Counted from the first letter of the stretch, positions 35,160 to 43,865 are shown. The stretch is 64,000 nucleotides of DNA from VXYL01 sp965243095 (GCA_965243095.1 OZ251530.1:3286001-3350000), one strand, 5' to 3'. Numbers and translations are program-made. Notes: generated by a model not told the origin, from the sequence alone.

Positions 35160-36181
35160 ACGTGCTGCTGGTCAAGCTGTCGTCCCTGGGCGACATCGTC
35201 CACACGCTGCCGGCCGTGCAGGACGCGGCGCGGCTTGGCGCGCGCTTCGACTGGGTGGTGGAGGAGAACTTTCGCGCCGTGCCGGCGCTGGCGGAAGGCG
35301 TGGACAACGTGGTGCCCGTGGCGCTGCGCCGCTGGCGGCGGGCGCCGCTCCGGTATGCGCGCGAACTCTGCGCGTTTCACCGCCGCCTGCGCCAGCGCCG
35401 CTACGACTTGGTGTTGGACGCCCAGGGCCTGCTGAAGAGCGCCGTCGTCACGCGCTGGGCGAGCGGGCGCGACCGCGCCGGCTTCGACGCCGCCGGCGCC
35501 CGCGAACGGCTGGCCAGCCTCGGCTATCGCCGACGTTTGCGTGTGCCGCGCCGCGAACACGCCATCGCCCGCGTCCGGCGATTGTTCGCCGGCGCACTCG
35601 AATACGAGCGGCCAAGCACCGGGCCGAACTTCGGCCTGCGCGCGCCAGCGGCGGCGCGAAGCGACGATCTGGTGCTGGCGCACGGCGCCACTTGGCGCAC
35701 AAAACTGTGGCCGGAGGCGTTCTGGGTGGAATTGGCGCGTCTCGCGGCGGCGGCCGGTCTGCGTCCGCTGCTGCCGTGGCTGGGCGACGAGCGCGAGCGA
35801 GCGCAGCGCATCGCCGCGGCGGTGCCGGAAGCGGCCGTTTGCCCACCAGCGGATCTCGCCGGCGCGCTGCGAACCGTGGCGCAGGCGCGTGGCGTCGTGG
35901 GCGTGGACAGCGGCCTTACGCACTTCTCCGCCGCCTTGGGGCGTCCCACCGTGATGGTGTTCGGCGCCACCGATCCGGCGCTCACGGGTTGCCAAGGCCC
36001 ACTGGCCCGCAACGTCGCCGGGGTGGAACCGTGCGCCCCGTGCTTGTCGCGCCGCTGCCGGTATATGCCGCTCGGCAGCGCGAACCGCTCGCCGGCGTGC
36101 CTAGCGGCGGTTTCGCCGCAGCGCGTCTGGAACACACTCGCGCCGCTGCTGCGCCGGGAACAGGCGCGCAACGCGCTCTGA
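35156..36181 (+). CDS. waaC: ADP-heptose--LPS heptosyltransferase I
   Basis: 341-aa GT9 enzyme that attaches the first heptose to Kdo2-lipid A. N-terminal VLLVKLSSLGDIVHTLPAVQ is the WaaC signature, followed by DLVLDAQGLLKSAVV and the nucleotide-sugar site HGATWRTKLWPEAFW and GVDSGLTHFSAALGRPTVMVFGATDP. Start GTG 35156 overlaps the waaF stop (GTGA). The C-terminus CAPCLSRRCRYMPLG carries an unusual cysteine group. Confidence 0.95.
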   Translation: MNVLLVKLSSLGDIVHTLPAVQDAARLGARFDWVVEENFRAVPALAEGVDNVVPVALRRWRRAPLRYARELCAFHRRLRQRRYDLVLDAQGLLKSAVVTRWASGRDRAGFDAAGARERLASLGYRRRLRVPRREHAIARVRRLFAGALEYERPSTGPNFGLRAPAAARSDDLVLAHGATWRTKLWPEAFWVELARLAAAAGLRPLLPWLGDERERAQRIAAAVPEAAVCPPADLAGALRTVAQARGVVGVDSGLTHFSAALGRPTVMVFGATDPALTGCQGPLARNVAGVEPCAPCLSRRCRYMPLGSANRSPACLAAVSPQRVWNTLAPLLRREQARNAL

Positions 36182-36191
36182 CGTTTCGCCG

Positions 36192-38246
36192 GTGCGCGTC
36201 GCCTTCGCGATCTTCAAGTGCTTCCCGCACGGTGGCGTGGCGCGGGACTTGCGGAAAATCGCCGCGGAGTGCTTGGCGCGCGGTCACGCCGTGCGCATCT
36301 ACGCGATGACTTGGCAGGGCCAGCCGTGGGAAGGCGTGGAGCTGGTCAACTTGCCCATGCGCGGGTTGCGCGGCCACGTTCGCCAGCGGCGTTTCGCTGA
36401 CGCGTTCACCCGCCACCTGGAAAGCAACCCGGTGGACTTGGTGGTGGGGATGAACAAGATGCCCGGCATCGATGTGTACTACGCGGGCGACTCCTGCTTT
36501 CTGGCCAAAGCGCATACGCAGCGTCCTTGGGCCTACCGCATGACTTCGCGCTACCGTCACTTTTCGGCTTTCGAACGGGCTGTCTTCGCCGCCGACGGCA
36601 AGACCCGCATCCTCTCGATCTCGCCTCGCGAGCGGGACATCTACGCCTCCATGCACGGCACTCCCTTGCACCGTTTCCACCCCTTGCCGCCGGGTTTGGA
36701 ACCGGACCGTGCCGAGGCCGACGACGACGCGGCGAGCGCTGTCCGCCGCGAACTCGGAGTTGCCGCGCACGAGCTACTGTTGCTGTTCGTCGGCTCCGGT
36801 TTCGTGAAGAAGGGCCTCGACCGCGCCTTGCGCGGCCTTGCGGCGTTGCCGGAGAGCCTGCGCACACGCACCCTCTTCTGCATCGCCGGCACCGACCGGG
36901 CAAAGCGTTTCCGCCGCCTCGCCCGTCGTTTGGGGATTGCCCACCAAGCGCGTTTTCTCGGCGGGCGCGACGACATTCCGGCGCTGTTGCAGGCGGCGGA
37001 TGGGCTCGTGTTGCCGGCCTACGACGAAAACACCGGCACGGTCATCTTGGAGAGCGCGGTCGCGGGTCTGCCGGCGCTGGTCACCGCGAACTGTGGCTAC
37101 GCCGCGTATGTCGCGGAGCACAACACCGGCATCGTCACGCCGACGCCGTTCGACCAAGCGCGCTTCAACGCCGATCTCGAACGCTTGCTGACGTCGACGG
37201 AACGCGAGACTTGGGCGGAAAACGGCCGCGCCCTCGCCCGCCAAGAATCGCTCACCGCCATGCCCGCCGTCGCCGTTGACCTACTGGAACGCTTCGCCGA
37301 AGAGCCCCAGCGCCCGCTGGTTGCGCTTTGCGCCTTCGACTACGCGCCAACGGCGCCGCAATACCGCGCCTTGCCGGCCGTCGCCGCCGCCTGCCAAGAA
37401 CGCGGCATGGATGTACACGTTTACGCCTGCACGGTTGCCGGAGTGCCGCCAGCGGGAGTTTCGCTCGTGCGGCTGCCGGTGAGCAAGCGCTCCGCCGCTA
37501 GCCGCTTGGCGGCCTACCAACATCGGCTGGCGAGTTGTTTGGAACGCCACCAGCCGCGTTGCGTGGTGGGCTTCGATGCCGCGCTGAAGACCGTGGACAT
37601 CCGTTGCGAGGAACCGTTGCCACCCGGGATACAGGAAGCGCCGCCGCGACCAGCCCACGAGCGCGGACCGGACGGCAACACGGTGGTTTTGGCGATGGTG
37701 GGCGGCGATTTGGTGGCGCACGGCATCCATCGGCTGTTCGCGGCGTTGGGCCGGTTGCCGGCACCCATCCGCGCCCGCTGCCGCGTGGTCGCCGCGGGAA
37801 GGCTCGCCGCCGAGCATCTGGCTGCCGCCCGTGCATTCGGCATGGGCGAGCGCGTGACCATTCGCGCCGATGCCGACCCGCGCCACACCGTGGCCGCCGC
37901 GGACGTGTTCGTCGACCTCGCCTTCCGACCAAGCGCCAACGGCTGGATCTTCGACGCGATGGCCGCCGGCGCCGCGGTGCTCACGCACGCGCAGATCGCC
38001 GAAGCGTCTTTGGTGCGGGAAGCGGACGCCGGCGTGGTGCTGCCGGCGCCCTTCCGCCAAGCTGACTGCGACCGGGCGCTGGCGCGGATGGTGGATGCCC
38101 CGGAATGCCGCTGCCAATGGCGCGGCAACGCCATCCGTTTCGCCACGCGACCGGAACGCTACGGCCAAGCCGCTTGCGTGGCCGAACGAATCGCGGCGTG
38201 GATCGCCCATCCGCAACGGAGCGTGGATGCCTCTCTATCTGCGTGA
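36192..38246 (+). CDS. waaG: WaaG-type LPS glycosyltransferase with a second, degenerate WaaG-like half
   Basis: 684 aa; WaaG is normally about 370. Residues 1-370 are a complete GT4 enzyme that adds the first outer-core hexose: FAIFKCFPHGGVARDLRKIA, VVGMNKMPGIDVYYAGDSCF, LLLLFVGSGFVKKGLDRALR and the acidic pair YDENTGTVILESAVAGLP. Residues about 375-680 repeat the pattern in reduced form: VALCAFDYAPTAPQYRALPA, GMDVHVYACTVAGVPPAGVS, ERHQPRCVVGFDAALKTVD and DVFVDLAFRPSANGWIFDAM, without the YYAGDSCF motif and without the E-x7-E pair. The second half is probably a non-catalytic or altered-specificity copy. Start GTG 36192; its end overlaps waaP by 20 bp. Confidence 0.9.
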   Translation: MRVAFAIFKCFPHGGVARDLRKIAAECLARGHAVRIYAMTWQGQPWEGVELVNLPMRGLRGHVRQRRFADAFTRHLESNPVDLVVGMNKMPGIDVYYAGDSCFLAKAHTQRPWAYRMTSRYRHFSAFERAVFAADGKTRILSISPRERDIYASMHGTPLHRFHPLPPGLEPDRAEADDDAASAVRRELGVAAHELLLLFVGSGFVKKGLDRALRGLAALPESLRTRTLFCIAGTDRAKRFRRLARRLGIAHQARFLGGRDDIPALLQAADGLVLPAYDENTGTVILESAVAGLPALVTANCGYAAYVAEHNTGIVTPTPFDQARFNADLERLLTSTERETWAENGRALARQESLTAMPAVAVDLLERFAEEPQRPLVALCAFDYAPTAPQYRALPAVAAACQERGMDVHVYACTVAGVPPAGVSLVRLPVSKRSAASRLAAYQHRLASCLERHQPRCVVGFDAALKTVDIRCEEPLPPGIQEAPPRPAHERGPDGNTVVLAMVGGDLVAHGIHRLFAALGRLPAPIRARCRVVAAGRLAAEHLAAARAFGMGERVTIRADADPRHTVAAADVFVDLAFRPSANGWIFDAMAAGAAVLTHAQIAEASLVREADAGVVLPAPFRQADCDRALARMVDAPECRCQWRGNAIRFATRPERYGQAACVAERIAAWIAHPQRSVDASLSA

Positions 38247-39477
38247 GGACTGCAAGGCGGACCTAGCCACCGTGGCGCCAGAGCTTGCACATGCGCTCAG
38301 CGGAGACGCAGCCGAAGGTGAATCTGCCCGTACGCGGGCCCTTTACGACGCGCTCGAGCAAGCGAACGGCGTCGTGTATCGCCAAGCCGCGGGCCGCCGC
38401 ACCGTGCGCCTCGATGCCACCGGCGGCAGCTACTTCGCCAAGTTGCACACCGGCGTGGGCTGGCGCGAAATCGCCAAGAACCTATTGGTCGGCAAGCGTC
38501 CGGTGCTGGGCGCCGGCAACGAATTCGCGGCTTGTCGGCAGCTCGCCGCGCATGGCGTTCACGCCCCTCGCGTCGCCGCCTTCGGCGCGTGCGCGGGCAA
38601 TCCAGCGCGACGGCGTTCGTTCTTGGTCAGCCCTGCCCTCACCGGCATGGCCAGCCTAGAAGAGCTGACGGCCGGCGGCAACCTCCCCCCGCTCTTGCGC
38701 CGCCACCTAATCGTGGCCGCCGGCGACTTGCTACGCACCATGCACGACGCCGGGGTGCATCACCGCGACTGCTACCTCGCGCACATTTTCGCCGACACCG
38801 CGCAATGGAAGGAAGGCCGCCCTGCCCTCGCCGTTATCGACCTGCATCGCGCTTGGGTTCGCGGGCGCCTGCCGCGCCGCTGGCGACGCCGCGATCTGGC
38901 GGCGCTGCTGGTTTCCGCCGCGCCGCTGCGCTTGACCGGGCGGGAGCTGTTGCGATTCGCCGCGGCGTATGCGGGCGACGTGGCGACTTGGCGACGCGAC
39001 CGGCGTTTCTGGCGCGGCGTCCTGCGCCGCGTGGAGCGGTTGCGACGCCGCGGCGCACGACGCGGCCGGCCGGCCGTCGGCTTGCCCGGTGAAACGGCGG
39101 CCAGCGTGACGGACTTCCACGCGCTGGAGGAGCCGCCCACCCTGCCCTTCCGCTTCGATGTGGACTTGCCCTCCGGCCCGGCGCGCGCACATTGCACGGC
39201 GTTGCGTTGCTGGCGCCCGCAGCGCGAGTTCACGGCGCGGGCGACCATCAACGGTGAGGAGCGCTTGCTGCGCGTATTCTTCGGCTTTGGGCGCACCCGC
39301 CGTTTCCGCCGCGCTGGGCATGTGGCCCGCCGCTTGGCGGCAGCCGGTGCCGGCCCGCCAGTGCTGGAGACCGGACGCTGCAACGGAGCGCGTTTGCTGG
39401 TGCATCCCGGTGACCGGCCGGCGTGCCGAAGCCGGCGACTTGCTGATGCTGACTGCCGCATTGGCGCTCGTCCATGA
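38227..39477 (+). CDS. waaP: LPS heptose kinase WaaP with a truncated second kinase N-lobe at its C-terminus
   Basis: 416 aa. Residues 1-270 form WaaP (RfaP), which phosphorylates heptose I of the inner core: LDATGGSYFAKLHTGVGWRE (ATP site), HHRDCYLAHIF (catalytic loop, HxD) and AVIDLHRAWVRGRLPRRW (metal Asp). Residues about 295-395 resemble the N-lobe of another InaA/WaaP-like kinase (FDVDLPSGPARAHCTALRCW, ERLLRVFFGFGRTRRFRRAG), like the separate kinase genes that follow waaP in Pseudomonas. It ends abruptly: after ARLLVHP the reading frame turns to unlikely sequence, while the +1 frame continues plausibly as TGRRAEAGDLLMLTAALALV. So a frameshift or truncation at about 39405-39420 is likely. 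The stop overlaps waaL by 4 bp. Confidence 0.88.
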   Translation: MPLYLREDCKADLATVAPELAHALSGDAAEGESARTRALYDALEQANGVVYRQAAGRRTVRLDATGGSYFAKLHTGVGWREIAKNLLVGKRPVLGAGNEFAACRQLAAHGVHAPRVAAFGACAGNPARRRSFLVSPALTGMASLEELTAGGNLPPLLRRHLIVAAGDLLRTMHDAGVHHRDCYLAHIFADTAQWKEGRPALAVIDLHRAWVRGRLPRRWRRRDLAALLVSAAPLRLTGRELLRFAAAYAGDVATWRRDRRFWRGVLRRVERLRRRGARRGRPAVGLPGETAASVTDFHALEEPPTLPFRFDVDLPSGPARAHCTALRCWRPQREFTARATINGEERLLRVFFGFGRTRRFRRAGHVARRLAAAGAGPPVLETGRCNGARLLVHPGDRPACRSRRLADADCRIGARP

Positions 39478-40661
39478 CCGTGCTGCCACGCGATTCCGCC
39501 CGCCTCGCCGACTTCTGCATCCTGTTGGCGTTCGTCGCCGTGTTGGTGTCGCCATTGCATTCCGTACCGCGCTTTTGCACCTATGTGCTCGCGCTTGCGA
39601 CCCTGTGCCGGCCGCGTGTTTGGCGCGTCGCATTGCAAGCGCCCGTCGCGTGGTTGGCGGCGCTGCTGATCGGCTACCTGCTGCTCACCAATGCTTGGGC
39701 CGAAGCCGTGGAGCCAGCGCTTGCCGCGCGCTTCGGCATACGCGGCTTGGTGCTTGCGTGCTTCGTCGCCGCCTTCGCGGACTGCGTGTACCGCGGCGAC
39801 GCGGCTCAACGCATCGGCCGCTGGTTCGCCGTGGCGGCCGGTGGCGCGGCGTGTCTCGCCATCGCGGGTTTTTACCTGCAACCACCGGAAATGGGCCGGC
39901 TGCTAGGGCCTGGCCAGATCCAAAACGAGCTCATTGCGTCCCAAGCGTTCACCGTTGGCGCACTGTTCGCCATCCACGCCCTGCTGCGCCGACAGGTCGT
40001 GGCGGCGCGTGTGTGGCCGTGGCTGTTCGCCGCAAGTGCTACGGCCATGATCTTGGCCGTCGCGTTGACCGGCGCGCGCACCGGCTGGCTGGCCTTGGCG
40101 GTGGGCTGCGGCGTCCTCGTGCTGGCGCACCGCACGCCCACCCGTTTCTGGGTTTGGGCAGCGCTGTGGGTGGCTGCCATCTTCGCGTTGCTCGCCGTAT
40201 TGGTCTGGCACGAGGGCGCGCGGAAGTGGTTGCTGCCACGGGGCGCAAGCTATCGGCTGCTGATTTGGGAGCAGGTTCTGGCGCGGGCGATCGAAGCGCC
40301 GTGGTTCGGCAACGGCTTGCTTGCCGACGACAACCTAGCCACGCCGGATCGGGTGTTCCTACACCCGCACAGCGTGTACCTCTCGGTGTTCCACCAAGGC
40401 GGCGTGGTTGGTTTCGCGCTGTTCGCCGCGCTCATCGGCGCCACCGCGGTTGCCCTTTCCCGCAACCTGCGCCGCCCAGATGCTTGCTTGGCCCTCGCCC
40501 TGCTCGCCGCCGGCGCGGCGGTGGCGCTGTTCGACGGTCACCAACTGATCCACAAGGTGGGCGTGGTGTGGTGGCTGTTTTGGCTGCCGGTGGCCACGGC
40601 GATTGGCTTGGCTACGCGAAAGCCAACCGCGCCACCTCGAGCCAACGGCGGCACCGAGTGA
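39474..40661 (+). CDS. waaL: O-antigen ligase family protein (WaaL-like)
   Basis: 395-aa inner-membrane protein with about 10-11 helices. The periplasmic catalytic-type segment is VFLHPHSVYLSVFHQGGVVGFA with the conserved His, preceded by GARTGWLALAVG (Arg of the ligase loop). It is expected to transfer undecaprenyl-linked O-antigen or another glycan to the lipid A core. Placed at the end of the core operon, as is usual for waaL. ATG 39474 overlaps the waaP stop. The loop is short, in contrast to the FN3-expanded relative at 19756. Confidence 0.8.
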   Translation: MTVLPRDSARLADFCILLAFVAVLVSPLHSVPRFCTYVLALATLCRPRVWRVALQAPVAWLAALLIGYLLLTNAWAEAVEPALAARFGIRGLVLACFVAAFADCVYRGDAAQRIGRWFAVAAGGAACLAIAGFYLQPPEMGRLLGPGQIQNELIASQAFTVGALFAIHALLRRQVVAARVWPWLFAASATAMILAVALTGARTGWLALAVGCGVLVLAHRTPTRFWVWAALWVAAIFALLAVLVWHEGARKWLLPRGASYRLLIWEQVLARAIEAPWFGNGLLADDNLATPDRVFLHPHSVYLSVFHQGGVVGFALFAALIGATAVALSRNLRRPDACLALALLAAGAAVALFDGHQLIHKVGVVWWLFWLPVATAIGLATRKPTAPPRANGGTE

Positions 40662-41317
40662 CGGCTCGTTTCCTTGATGGCCTCGGTGCCCTCGACTGGC
40701 CGTTCGGCGACGACCAACCCCTTGCCGCCGTTTTCGCGCGCGTGGCAGATCACTCGACATCGTTGCATCCCGCCGAACGCGAGCTGGTTGCCACCGCCGG
40801 ACGCGCTCGCGCGATGGCGTTCTCCTCCGGCCGCCGGGCCGCCAGATGCGCGCTCGGCGAACTGGGCGTCCACGATCAACCCGTGCTGGCGCAAGGCCGC
40901 GCCCCGCTGTGGCCGGCCGGGGCGGTCGGCTCGATCACCCACAGCGCCGCGCTCGCCGCCGCGGTGGTGGGTCACACCGCGCACTGGGCCGGCGTCGGCG
41001 CGGACCTAACCACGCAAAGCCGCGTGACCGCTCGCGTCGCCAAGCGCTTGCTCTTGCCGGCGGAGCGGGCGGCGCTGCCAAGTGACGATTGGCGCACCGC
41101 CATCTTCAGCGCGAAAGAGTCCGTGTACAAGGCCGTGAACCCGTTGTGCGGCGAGTTCCTAGCGTTCCAAGACGTGCGAATCACGGTGGTCAACGACAGC
41201 GCTTTCACCGCCACCACCACCCGCCCATGCGCGTCCAGCGCCGCCGTGGCCATCGGCGCGGGCCGCTTCTTCCGTTACGCCGACCATTGGCTCACGGTGT
41301 TCACCGTCGCCGCTTAG
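40658..41317 (+). CDS. 4'-phosphopantetheinyl transferase, Sfp/EntD type
   Basis: 219 aa. Transfers phosphopantetheine from CoA to carrier-protein serines. Landmarks are FSSGRRAARCALGELGV, AVGSITHSAALAAAVV, HWAGVGADLTTQ (metal Asp; the usual GIDxE reads GVGADL here) and FSAKESVYKAVNPL. EntD-like size. GTG 40658 overlaps the waaL stop, so it belongs to the LPS operon, an unexpected neighbour because no polyketide or peptide synthetase is in this window. Its stop overlaps a convergent gene by 4 bp. Confidence 0.85.
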   Translation: MTARFLDGLGALDWPFGDDQPLAAVFARVADHSTSLHPAERELVATAGRARAMAFSSGRRAARCALGELGVHDQPVLAQGRAPLWPAGAVGSITHSAALAAAVVGHTAHWAGVGADLTTQSRVTARVAKRLLLPAERAALPSDDWRTAIFSAKESVYKAVNPLCGEFLAFQDVRITVVNDSAFTATTTRPCASSAAVAIGAGRFFRYADHWLTVFTVAA

Positions 41318-41547
41318 TTTTGCCCACGGTCTAACGGATTTGACGGACTTTCGTCCCGTCGCCGTCGGCCCGCTTCCGCCGCGGCATAGTTCAATCGGAA
41401 CTCCTCCAAGAACTGCACGATGTCCTGTGGCGACAGCTTCCGGCAGCGCTGCAAGTACTCGTCGGAGAAGTACTGCACGGCTCGCGGGCGTTCCTTCGGG
41501 CGCAGTTCGTCATCGGGAATCGAAGCCAGCGGATCGGATTTCTTCAC
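41314..41547 (-). CDS. Small charged protein coupled to a nucleotidyltransferase
   Basis: 77 aa, no family recognised. Polar, with FSDEYLQRCRKLSPQDIVQF and LEEFRLNYAAAEAGRRRRDE, likely helical. GTG 41547 overlaps the TGA of the nucleotidyltransferase gene (GTGA). This two-gene layout resembles toxin-antitoxin or regulator pairs; the protein could be the partner or the target of nucleotidylation. The function is not established. Confidence 0.55.
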   Translation of the reverse strand: MKKSDPLASIPDDELRPKERPRAVQYFSDEYLQRCRKLSPQDIVQFLEEFRLNYAAAEAGRRRRDESPSNPLDRGQN

Positions 41548-42008
41548 TCGAGGTTCTCCAAGGCTTGCGCGTCTTCAATGTCTTGGCGACGACCACTCGC
41601 ACGCTTCATCTCGATCAATGCCGGCACCGGGAGCACCGCCACGGTGCTTTCGGACAACGCGACGCGGTCCACCTGCTTGTCCGCCAAGTCGTAGGTGATG
41701 ATGATGTCCACTTGTTCCATGGGCGCGTTTGGATTGTAGAAGTTCCAAGCGACGAGATTGCGCTTGTGGATGTACTCCTCCCGGTTCGCCACCACCTCCG
41801 CGGCGGTGATCGGCAGTTGCGACACCAAGCCGAGCTTCCGCAACGCCGCCTCCGCTGACTCCACAATTTGCCGTTGCCAGCGTAGCACCACGTCCACATC
41901 CACCGTGGCGCGAACGACACCTTGCAACGCCACCGCCTGTCCACCGACCAGCGCGTAGGGTACGCCCGCGTCATCAAGCACGGTGCAGACTCGCTGCAGG
42001 AACGTCAT
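41544..42008 (-). CDS. Nucleotidyltransferase-fold protein (MNT/AbiEii-like)
   Basis: 154 aa. The nucleotidyltransferase pattern is VPYALVGGQAVALQG followed by ATVDVDVVLRW (GG-x-A and DxD metal site), then EQVDIIITYDLADK with the third Asp. Such compact enzymes occur in abortive-infection and toxin-antitoxin systems and as AMP- or pyrophosphate-transfer enzymes. The catalytic residues look intact. ATG 42008 is chosen because upstream sequence is arginine-rich and lacks conservation. Partner is the 77-aa gene. It diverges from the small open frame at 42107. Confidence 0.75.
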   Translation of the reverse strand: MTFLQRVCTVLDDAGVPYALVGGQAVALQGVVRATVDVDVVLRWQRQIVESAEAALRKLGLVSQLPITAAEVVANREEYIHKRNLVAWNFYNPNAPMEQVDIIITYDLADKQVDRVALSESTVAVLPVPALIEMKRASGRRQDIEDAQALENLE

Positions 42009-42106
42009 GTTGCCCTCGGCATCGCGCAAGCCTTGCCGTTTGCGTTGTCGCGTGGCGCGTATCCTAGCATCGTTCGTTCCTCGCTCCCCCACCATTACCT
42101 ATCTCA

Positions 42107-42280
42107 ATTGACACTCTCTACATCGCCACCCGCAAAGGGCGTAGGTTCGCCAGCCTGCCGGAACTGGACTTGGACGAAGTCGATGCTAAGGAACTGGAGC
42201 GGCTGCTCCGACTGCAAGTGCGCTCCAAGGCGATCCGCTGTGCGCTGGACGCTCGCTTGGCAGCGCTCCGCGGAACATGA
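42107..42280 (+). other. Possible small protein frame without a standard start
   Basis: 57 codons reading TLYIATRKGRRFASLPELDL then DEVDAKELERLLRLQVRSKA and IRCALDARLAALRGT before TGA. The composition and heptad-like leucines look protein-like, yet no ATG, GTG or TTG is in frame; the only candidate is ATT at 42107. It could be a gene fragment or use a rare start. The rest of the gap (42009-42335) shows nothing further. Confidence 0.35.
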
Positions 42281-42335
42281 CGTGCCCTCGCAGCGCAATC
42301 GGTTAGACTCAGGCAAGTTCCATCGGAGTACCCAC

Positions 42336-43025
42336 ATGGTCAGCGACGACCCTCCTCGCTTCGCTCCGCACATCGTCCTGCTTGGCGAGGCTCTGCGTCC
42401 CCTGCTGCGAAAAGTCGAGGCGGAGCTGATCAAAACGAAACGGCCGAGCGGCAGAGGCGAGATGGTCTTTCAGATCACTCTCCCGGCATTCGGCAGATGC
42501 GCGACTTTCCTAGGCGCCGCCCAACACGCGCTAGGCCACTTGGACGATGCCTTGGGACGGCTGGACGACGAGATGAAGCGCCTGTTCGGTGGCGTCGCAA
42601 ATGCCGCGGACGTTCCAGAGGCGCGAGTTCACGACGCGGTTGCTCGTTTCGAGGCAGTTGTCGATGACCTGTCGGAGCGTTACGCCGAGTTGCGCCAAGC
42701 ACGTTCTCGGCCGGCGCACGCGCAAGGCCATGAGCTTCTGGTGGCCGCGCTCCGTGAGATATTGACGCAGATTCAAGTCTGGCTGCGCGAAGTGGTGGAT
42801 GCGACCGAGGATCCGATGGGGGTCTTGAAGAGGAAGGGCCTCCCCACCAGCGGCAGCGTGGAATTGGTTTTGGACTTCACCCCCGAGCGAAACGCACACT
42901 TCGCCGCGGCCGGGGAAAAACTGGCTGAGTTCCGAAAGTGGGCGGCCGCGCAAGAGCCTAGGTTGGCCTTGGAGCGTGCCCTATGGTACGGCTTGGCTGC
43001 CATTCTCGGCTTTTCCCTTGGCTAA
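42336..43025 (+). CDS. Protein of unknown function, helical
   Basis: 229 aa with no recognised family. Largely alpha-helical: long charged helices (LRPLLRKVEAELIKTKRPSG, AVARFEAVVDDLSERYAELR, LVAALREILTQIQVWLREVV), then FTPERNAHFAAAGEKLAEFR and a C-terminal hydrophobic segment (WYGLAAILGFSLG) that may anchor the protein in the membrane. GGAG precedes the ATG at 42336. Convergent with metF, 12 nt away. Origin could be accessory, given its neighbours. Confidence 0.6.
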   Translation: MVSDDPPRFAPHIVLLGEALRPLLRKVEAELIKTKRPSGRGEMVFQITLPAFGRCATFLGAAQHALGHLDDALGRLDDEMKRLFGGVANAADVPEARVHDAVARFEAVVDDLSERYAELRQARSRPAHAQGHELLVAALREILTQIQVWLREVVDATEDPMGVLKRKGLPTSGSVELVLDFTPERNAHFAAAGEKLAEFRKWAAAQEPRLALERALWYGLAAILGFSLG

Positions 43026-43037
43026 GGCGCAGAACCA

Positions 43038-43865
43038 TTACAGTTTGAGATTCCGCGCCACCGCCGCCGTCGGGGCCGCCTTGTTCAACGTGTAGAAGTG
43101 CAAGCCGGGGGCTTCTCCGGCCAGCAAGCGTTCGCATAGCGTCGTCACCACGTCCGTGCCGAAGGCGGCGAGGGCGGCATTGTCGCCATCGAGTTCGTCC
43201 AGGCGCATGCGGATCCACCGGGGCACGTCGGCGCCGGCTCTTTGCGAGAAGCGCAGCAGGTTACCGCGATTGCTAATCGGCATCACGCCCGGCACGATGG
43301 GCACGTCAATGCCGCGGGCGACGCAGCGCTCGCGGAAGTCGAAGTACGCCTCGGCGTTGTAGAAGTACTGGGTGATGCAGCCGTCCGCGCCGGCGGCTAC
43401 TTTGCGCTTGAGGAAGTCCACGTCCGCGCTCGCCGAGGGCGCTTGCGGGTGTACTTCCGGGTAGGCGGCGACATGCAGGGTCAGCGGGCTCGGGGCGCGG
43501 GCGCGGAGCAGGCGAACCAGCGCCTCGGCATGGCGCGAAGCTGTTCCCGGCCCCGCGCCGGACGGCGCGTCGCCGCGCAACACCACCAGTCGGGTCACGC
43601 CCAGGGCGCGGTAGGCGGCGACGGTCGCCAGCACCTCGTCCTCGTTGGCGTCGCTCCACGAAAGGTGCGGCGCGGCGTTGAAGCCCTCCCCCCGCAACTG
43701 CCGCACGGCGGCGAACGTGCCCTCGCGGGTGGAGCCGCCGGCGCCGTAGGTCACGGAGTAGAAGGCGGGATGGAACGCGCGTAGTTCGGTGGCGGTGCGG
43801 ACGAGATTGGCGCGTCCGCGCTCGGTGCGCGGGGGAAAGAACTCGAAGCTGATCTCCGCGCTCAC
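43038..43865 (-). CDS. metF: Methylenetetrahydrofolate reductase
   Basis: 275-aa flavoprotein producing 5-methyltetrahydrofolate for methionine synthesis. Family landmarks: ISFEFFPPRTERG, FYSVTYGAGGSTREG (FAD/folate site), FLKRKVAAGADGCITQYFYN and VPIVPGVMPISN. GTG 43865 overlaps the metK stop (GTGA), so translation of the two methyl-cycle enzymes is coupled. Length is normal for bacterial MetF (about 296 aa in E. coli). Confidence 0.95.
   Translation of the reverse strand: MSAEISFEFFPPRTERGRANLVRTATELRAFHPAFYSVTYGAGGSTREGTFAAVRQLRGEGFNAAPHLSWSDANEDEVLATVAAYRALGVTRLVVLRGDAPSGAGPGTASRHAEALVRLLRARAPSPLTLHVAAYPEVHPQAPSASADVDFLKRKVAAGADGCITQYFYNAEAYFDFRERCVARGIDVPIVPGVMPISNRGNLLRFSQRAGADVPRWIRMRLDELDGDNAALAAFGTDVVTTLCERLLAGEAPGLHFYTLNKAAPTAAVARNLKL

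Noticed and set aside
39158..40657. Rightward open frame opposed in frame to waaP and waaL
   Set aside because: Only its final 219 residues (the phosphopantetheinyl transferase) look like a protein; the rest is out of frame with waaP and waaL, except for the short WaaP-kinase continuation noted separately.
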